A stretch of DNA of 9,754 nucleotides. Origin: DATGHS01 sp035307785 (GTDB lineage Bacteria; Planctomycetota; Planctomycetia; Gemmatales; Gemmataceae). Positions 6,787-9,754 of this stretch are shown one piece after another. Position 1 is the stretch's first letter. The number at the start of each line of letters is the position of its first letter. Location: contig DATGHS010000559.1 of assembly GCA_035307785.1 (NCBI GenBank), forward strand, positions 1 through 9,754, written 5' to 3'. The notes beneath the pieces are model-generated. The model made no database searches. It was not told where the DNA came from and was given only the letters and a program-made list of their open reading frames with translations. The position numbers and the translations under genes were made by a program.

Positions 6787-7232
6787 AGCGAAGCCCGATC
6801 GCTCTGATTGTTTGCCTGGTGCTGTTCGTGGGCTGGATGAGCTGGCTCGGCAAGGTGGCCTTGCAGCATCGCAATCCCGTTGTCGTCTCGCGCTCCCAGC
6901 TACTGGAGGCTCAATGCAGCGTTCTAGCCAACCTTTCGCCCGGAGCGAACAACAAGCCCGACCAGAAAATTCAAGTTCAATCGGTCATCTCGGGTGACGA
7001 GGTCGCTCCGGCCGCCGGTCAAACGATTACGGTTCGTAACATGGCCGATACCCAGGGTTTCATAGGCAATGGCACCTATGTGCTGCCGTTAGTGAAATCC
7101 GGCGCCGATTATTTGGTGGCCGGCTTACCGGTTGACCCCGGCTTCCCGCCGTCGCGGGACCTGCCGCCGCGCATCTATCCCTGGACGCCGGAGGTGAAAA
7201 AGCAATTTGAATCAATCCGCCAGGGACATTGA
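6783..7232 (+). CDS. Single-helix hypothetical protein, 149 aa
   Basis: I recognise no named function. Residues 5-25 (PIALIVCLVLFVGWMSWLGK) form a membrane anchor or uncleaved signal after MKRS, placing the rest outside the cytoplasm. Residues 33-120 look like a small beta-rich domain (VVVSRSQLLEA, IQVQSVIS, QTITVRN, GTYVLPLVKSGADYLVAG), possibly an OB-like or beta-barrel fold, though that is a guess from strand pattern. The C-terminus ends in RIYPWTPEVKKQFESIR, an ending I recall from planctomycete hypothetical proteins. The start ATG overlaps the TGA of the Minf_1886 gene by 4 bases, which suggests a shared transcript and coupled translation. It is the last gene before the tRNA-tuf block; no clear terminator follows. 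Confidence 0.8.
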   Translation: MKRSPIALIVCLVLFVGWMSWLGKVALQHRNPVVVSRSQLLEAQCSVLANLSPGANNKPDQKIQVQSVISGDEVAPAAGQTITVRNMADTQGFIGNGTYVLPLVKSGADYLVAGLPVDPGFPPSRDLPPRIYPWTPEVKKQFESIRQGH

Positions 7233-7284
7233 GGGCACGAACCACATCGATATGATGCTTGTCCTTCACGTGTAATGTTAAGAG

Positions 7285-7306
7285 CCCAGCGACGGAAGTC
7301 CGTGGG
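7285..7306. repeat. Degenerate second copy of the REP-like palindrome
   Basis: GACGGAAGTCCGTGGG (7291-7306) is identical to 5463-5478, but the left arm is CCCAGC instead of CCCACG, so the stem now has two mismatches around the same GGAA loop. It lies between the 6783-7232 gene and the tRNA block promoter. A repeat that decays in one arm suggests a dispersed family rather than a conserved regulatory site. Confidence 0.55.
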
Positions 7307-7316
7307 GAATTTCGGC

Positions 7317-7345
7317 TTGTAAGCTATTCTGGGGAGTCCTATAGT
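7317..7345 (+). promoter_or_regulatory. Promoter of the tRNA-tuf block
   Basis: TTGTAA (7317-7322, 4 of 6 consensus) and TATAGT (7340-7345, 5 of 6) are 17 bp apart. The expected transcription start, near 7352, leaves about 13 bases before the first tRNA at 7365, as usual for tRNA operons. It lies at the correct place to drive the four tRNAs and tuf. Confidence 0.6.
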
Positions 7346-7364
7346 CACTATTTCCATCTACAGT

Positions 7365-7437
7365 GCCCCTGTAGCTCAATCGGCAGAGCGGCGGTTTTGT
7401 AAACCGCAGGTTGCGGGTTCGATTCCCACCGGGGGCT
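7365..7437 (+). tRNA. tRNA-Thr (anticodon UGU)
   Basis: The cloverleaf is complete. The acceptor stem is GCCCCTG with CGGGGGC (one T-G pair), the D-arm is AGCTCAATCGGCAGAGC, the anticodon stem is GCGGT/ACCGC with loop TTTGTAA, anticodon TGT at 7398-7400, and the T-arm contains GGTTCGATTCC. The discriminator base is T (7437). CCA is not encoded. It is the first gene of the tRNA-tuf block and reads ACA codons, and by wobble other Thr codons. Confidence 0.95.
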
Positions 7438-7510
7438 TCTCGACGTTGCACCCGGGCTATCTATAATAATTCATTCGCTTCTGGACGGATGGAAACCAGA
7501 ACGAAGCACC

Positions 7511-7594
7511 GGGTCGGTGGCAGAGTGGTCAATTGCACCAGACTGTAAATCTGGCGGGCTCAGCCCTACGGGGGTTCAAATCCCTCCCGGCCCA
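7511..7594 (+). tRNA. tRNA-Tyr (anticodon GUA)
   Basis: This is a class II tRNA of 84 bases with a long variable arm, as expected for bacterial Tyr. The acceptor is GGGTCGG with CCGGCCC, the anticodon stem is CCAGA/TCTGG, the loop is CTGTAAA with anticodon GTA at 7545-7547, and the variable arm is built on GCGGGCTCAGCCCTACG. The discriminator is A (7594). CCA is not encoded. It lies 73 bases after tRNA-Thr(UGU). Confidence 0.95.
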
Positions 7595-7626
7595 TTTAGC
7601 CGCTTGCGGCTTAGCAAGGAAAGCCT

Positions 7627-7697
7627 GCGGGTGTAGCTTAGTGGTAAAGCCTCTGCCTTCCAAGCAGAACACGCGGGTTCGATTCCCGCCACCCGCT
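7627..7697 (+). tRNA. tRNA-Gly (anticodon UCC)
   Basis: The cloverleaf has acceptor GCGGGTG with CACCCGC, anticodon stem TCTGC/GCAGA, loop CTTCCAA and anticodon TCC at 7659-7661. The T-arm has GGTTCGATTCC and the discriminator is T (7697), the Gly identity base usual in bacteria. CCA is not encoded. It follows tRNA-Tyr by 32 bases and precedes a 22-bp perfect inverted repeat. Confidence 0.95.
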
Positions 7698-7719
7698 CTT
7701 GCAAATGCGGAATGTGATT

Positions 7720-7776
7720 CGTGGTGCACGTTTTCAACGTGCCCGAATGCAGGACACGTTGAAAACGTGCACCACG
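7720..7776. repeat. 22-bp perfect inverted repeat between tRNA-Gly and tRNA-Thr
   Basis: The arms 7720-7741 and 7755-7776 are perfectly complementary over 22 bp and enclose 13 bases (7742-7754). The arm core GCACGTTTTCAACGTG is itself nearly palindromic. The element begins 22 bases after tRNA-Gly and ends 8 bases before the next tRNA. It could be an RNase III-type processing hairpin in the tRNA precursor, or an inserted repeat of a dispersed family. There is no T-run, so a terminator is less likely. Confidence 0.75.
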
Positions 7777-7784
7777 GTTAGATC

Positions 7785-7857
<73 letters not shown>

Positions 7858-7858
7858 C

Positions 7859-7928
7859 TGGAAATGGCCCGGGGTTGTCGACCCGTTTGCCCGGGTGGTG
7901 AGATCAGCGGAAACGGGTGGTATTTCCA
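7859..7928 (+). promoter_or_regulatory. Possible alternative-fold leader upstream of tuf
   Basis: The 112-base spacer between tRNA-Thr(GGU) and tuf contains nested complementary arms: TGGAAAT (7859-7865) with ATTTCCA (7922-7928), and ACCCGTTT (7881-7888) with AAACGGGT (7911-7918). ACCCG at 7881-7885 can instead pair with CGGGT at 7892-7896 or, as ACCC, with GGGT at 7872-7875. These pairings exclude one another, as in attenuators. This could be a regulatory leader or a tRNA 3' processing structure; no expression evidence is available. Confidence 0.3.
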
Positions 7929-7969
7929 CAACTGAACCCGAAGCGCAAGCAACGGGATGCGGAGGCAAG

Positions 7970-9175
<1,206 letters not shown>

Positions 9176-9285
9176 TCAGAAGTCAGAGGTCAGAGATCAG
9201 AAGTTAGAATCGTAGGACCAGCGAGACAGGGTCTCCGCGGAGTCCAGTCCATTCTGACGTCTGATTTCTGACCTCTGATCTCTGA
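9176..9285. repeat. Inverted array of 7-bp TCAGARR units after tuf
   Basis: The left arm holds five 7-bp units (TCAGAAG, TCAGAGG, TCAGAGA, TCAGAAG, TTAGAAT; 9176-9210) starting at the tuf stop codon. The right arm (9251-9285) holds five units in opposite orientation (ATTCTGA, CGTCTGA, TTTCTGA, CCTCTGA, TCTCTGA). A 40-base centre (9211-9250) has its own palindromes, including CTCCGCGGAG. The whole folds into a long imperfect hairpin ending 5 bases before tRNA-Trp. It may end the tuf transcript or be a non-autonomous repeat element. Confidence 0.7.
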
Positions 9286-9289
9286 AGAG

Positions 9290-9362
9290 AGGGGCGTAGC
9301 TCAATTGGCAGAGCACTCGTCTCCAAAACGAGTGGTTGAGTGTTCAAGTCACTCCGCCCCTG
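9290..9362 (+). tRNA. tRNA-Trp (anticodon CCA)
   Basis: The cloverleaf has acceptor AGGGGCG with CGCCCCT, D-arm AGCTCAATTGGCAGAGC, anticodon stem CTCGT/ACGAG, loop CTCCAAA and anticodon CCA at 9323-9325. The discriminator is G (9362), the Trp identity base. CCA is not encoded at the 3' end. The tuf-tRNA-Trp-secE order is conserved in many bacteria and supports the SecE call. Confidence 0.95.
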
Positions 9363-9470
9363 CTGGATCGGAATAGACGACCCAAGGTGGACGCGAACGG
9401 CCGTCTTCGCGCGAGATGGCCGTGCGTTGTTCGCCTGTATTTCATTGCCTCGGCGCATTCAGGATAAGCC

Positions 9471-9754
9471 ATGGCCATAGCGGTTCAAAACAGCTCGGAA
9501 GCTTCCACAGCCCCCAATCCTCAGTCGCGCTTGCTGCTCAGCAGTGTGATCGGGGCGGTTTACGTGGCAATATGCCTGGCCGTCGTGGCGTTTGGCGTGC
9601 CATACCTGTGGAGGCAGGGAATGACCGATTGGATCACCCGCCATCTCGGGTCGTTTTTCGACGTGGCCGGGCTAATCGTAGTACTGGTCACCGTAGCCGT
9701 GGGATTGCTATTTGCCGGTCTAGCTATCGCGGGCCCCCAACAGCCGCCAGGGTT
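9471..9754 (+). CDS. secE: SecE-type preprotein translocase subunit, N-terminal part (cut by window end)
   Basis: SecE is the small essential membrane subunit of the SecYEG channel. The 94 residues seen start MAIAVQNSSEASTAPNPQ, then a membrane helix at about 22-46 (LLSSVIGAVYVAICLAVVAF) and a second at about 63-88 (VAGLIVVLVTVAVGLLFAGL), separated by WRQGMTDWITRHLG. The normal SecE core, ending in the conserved amphipathic and membrane segment, is not reached, so the call rests on position after tuf and tRNA-Trp and on recollection that planctomycete SecE has extra N-terminal helices with this LLWxxG and GPxxPPG pattern. AGGA at 9461-9464 is 6 bases before the ATG. There is no stop before the window end. 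NusG would be expected next. Confidence 0.7.
   Translation, partial: MAIAVQNSSEASTAPNPQSRLLLSSVIGAVYVAICLAVVAFGVPYLWRQGMTDWITRHLGSFFDVAGLIVVLVTVAVGLLFAGLAIAGPQQPPG

Noticed and set aside
7463..7468. TATAAT between tRNA-Thr(UGU) and tRNA-Tyr
   Set aside because: Perfect -10 match but no acceptable -35 at 16-18 bp (TTGCAC is only 11 bp away); the block already has a promoter at 7317-7345.
9204..9458. - strand ORF over tRNA-Trp (SDLNTQPLVLETSALPIELR)
   Set aside because: Antisense of tRNA-Trp and the 7-bp array; same false-protein pattern as above.

Overview
The window looks like chromosomal DNA from a planctomycete, probably Pirellulales-like. Supporting signs are an EF-Tu whose switch I region lacks the usual RGITI string, a long SecE-type protein that starts with its own pair of membrane helices, a member of the Planctomycetes/Verrucomicrobia-restricted Minf_1886 family, several single-helix hypothetical proteins of a planctomycete type, and G+C-rich coding sequence with many dispersed palindromes. 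These family names come from memory of the families, not from a search.

Layout, left to right. (1) 37-1296 (+) is a membrane-anchored hypothetical protein. It faces 1360-2001 (-), a secreted protein with a long polyproline stretch, and the two share a strong hairpin at 1300-1341. (2) 2184-2353 (-) holds a possible 33-residue protein with nine cysteines, too short for routine gene calling, followed by a good terminator. (3) 2354-2718 is non-coding and carries a 20-bp-period repeat and a sigma70-like promoter. (4) 2719-4299 (+) is a PAS-HisKA-HATPase-receiver hybrid histidine kinase with an in-frame TGA at codon 70, where a cysteine is expected. (5) 4437-7232 (+) is a run of four genes: a TGS-domain GTPase, a PSP1/RicT-like cysteine protein, a Minf_1886-family protein and a single-helix hypothetical protein. 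The last two overlap by 4 bases. (6) 7317-9754 (+) is the classic bacterial tRNA-tuf-tRNA-secE block: promoter, tRNA-Thr(UGU), tRNA-Tyr(GUA), tRNA-Gly(UCC), tRNA-Thr(GGU), tuf, tRNA-Trp(CCA) and the start of secE, cut by the window end.

The right half is translation and protein-export machinery: tRNAs and EF-Tu deliver amino acids to the ribosome, and SecE belongs to the export channel. The spacers inside this block are crowded with palindromes: a 22-bp perfect inverted repeat, an inverted array of 7-bp units, and a leader upstream of tuf that can fold in two ways. They could be processing or termination sites, or invading repeat families.

I see no CRISPR array, transposase, phage gene or secondary-metabolite cluster. 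The items most worth a second look are the cysteine-rich microprotein, the TGA in the kinase, the EF-Tu G-motif deviations and the palindromes in the tRNA-tuf block.
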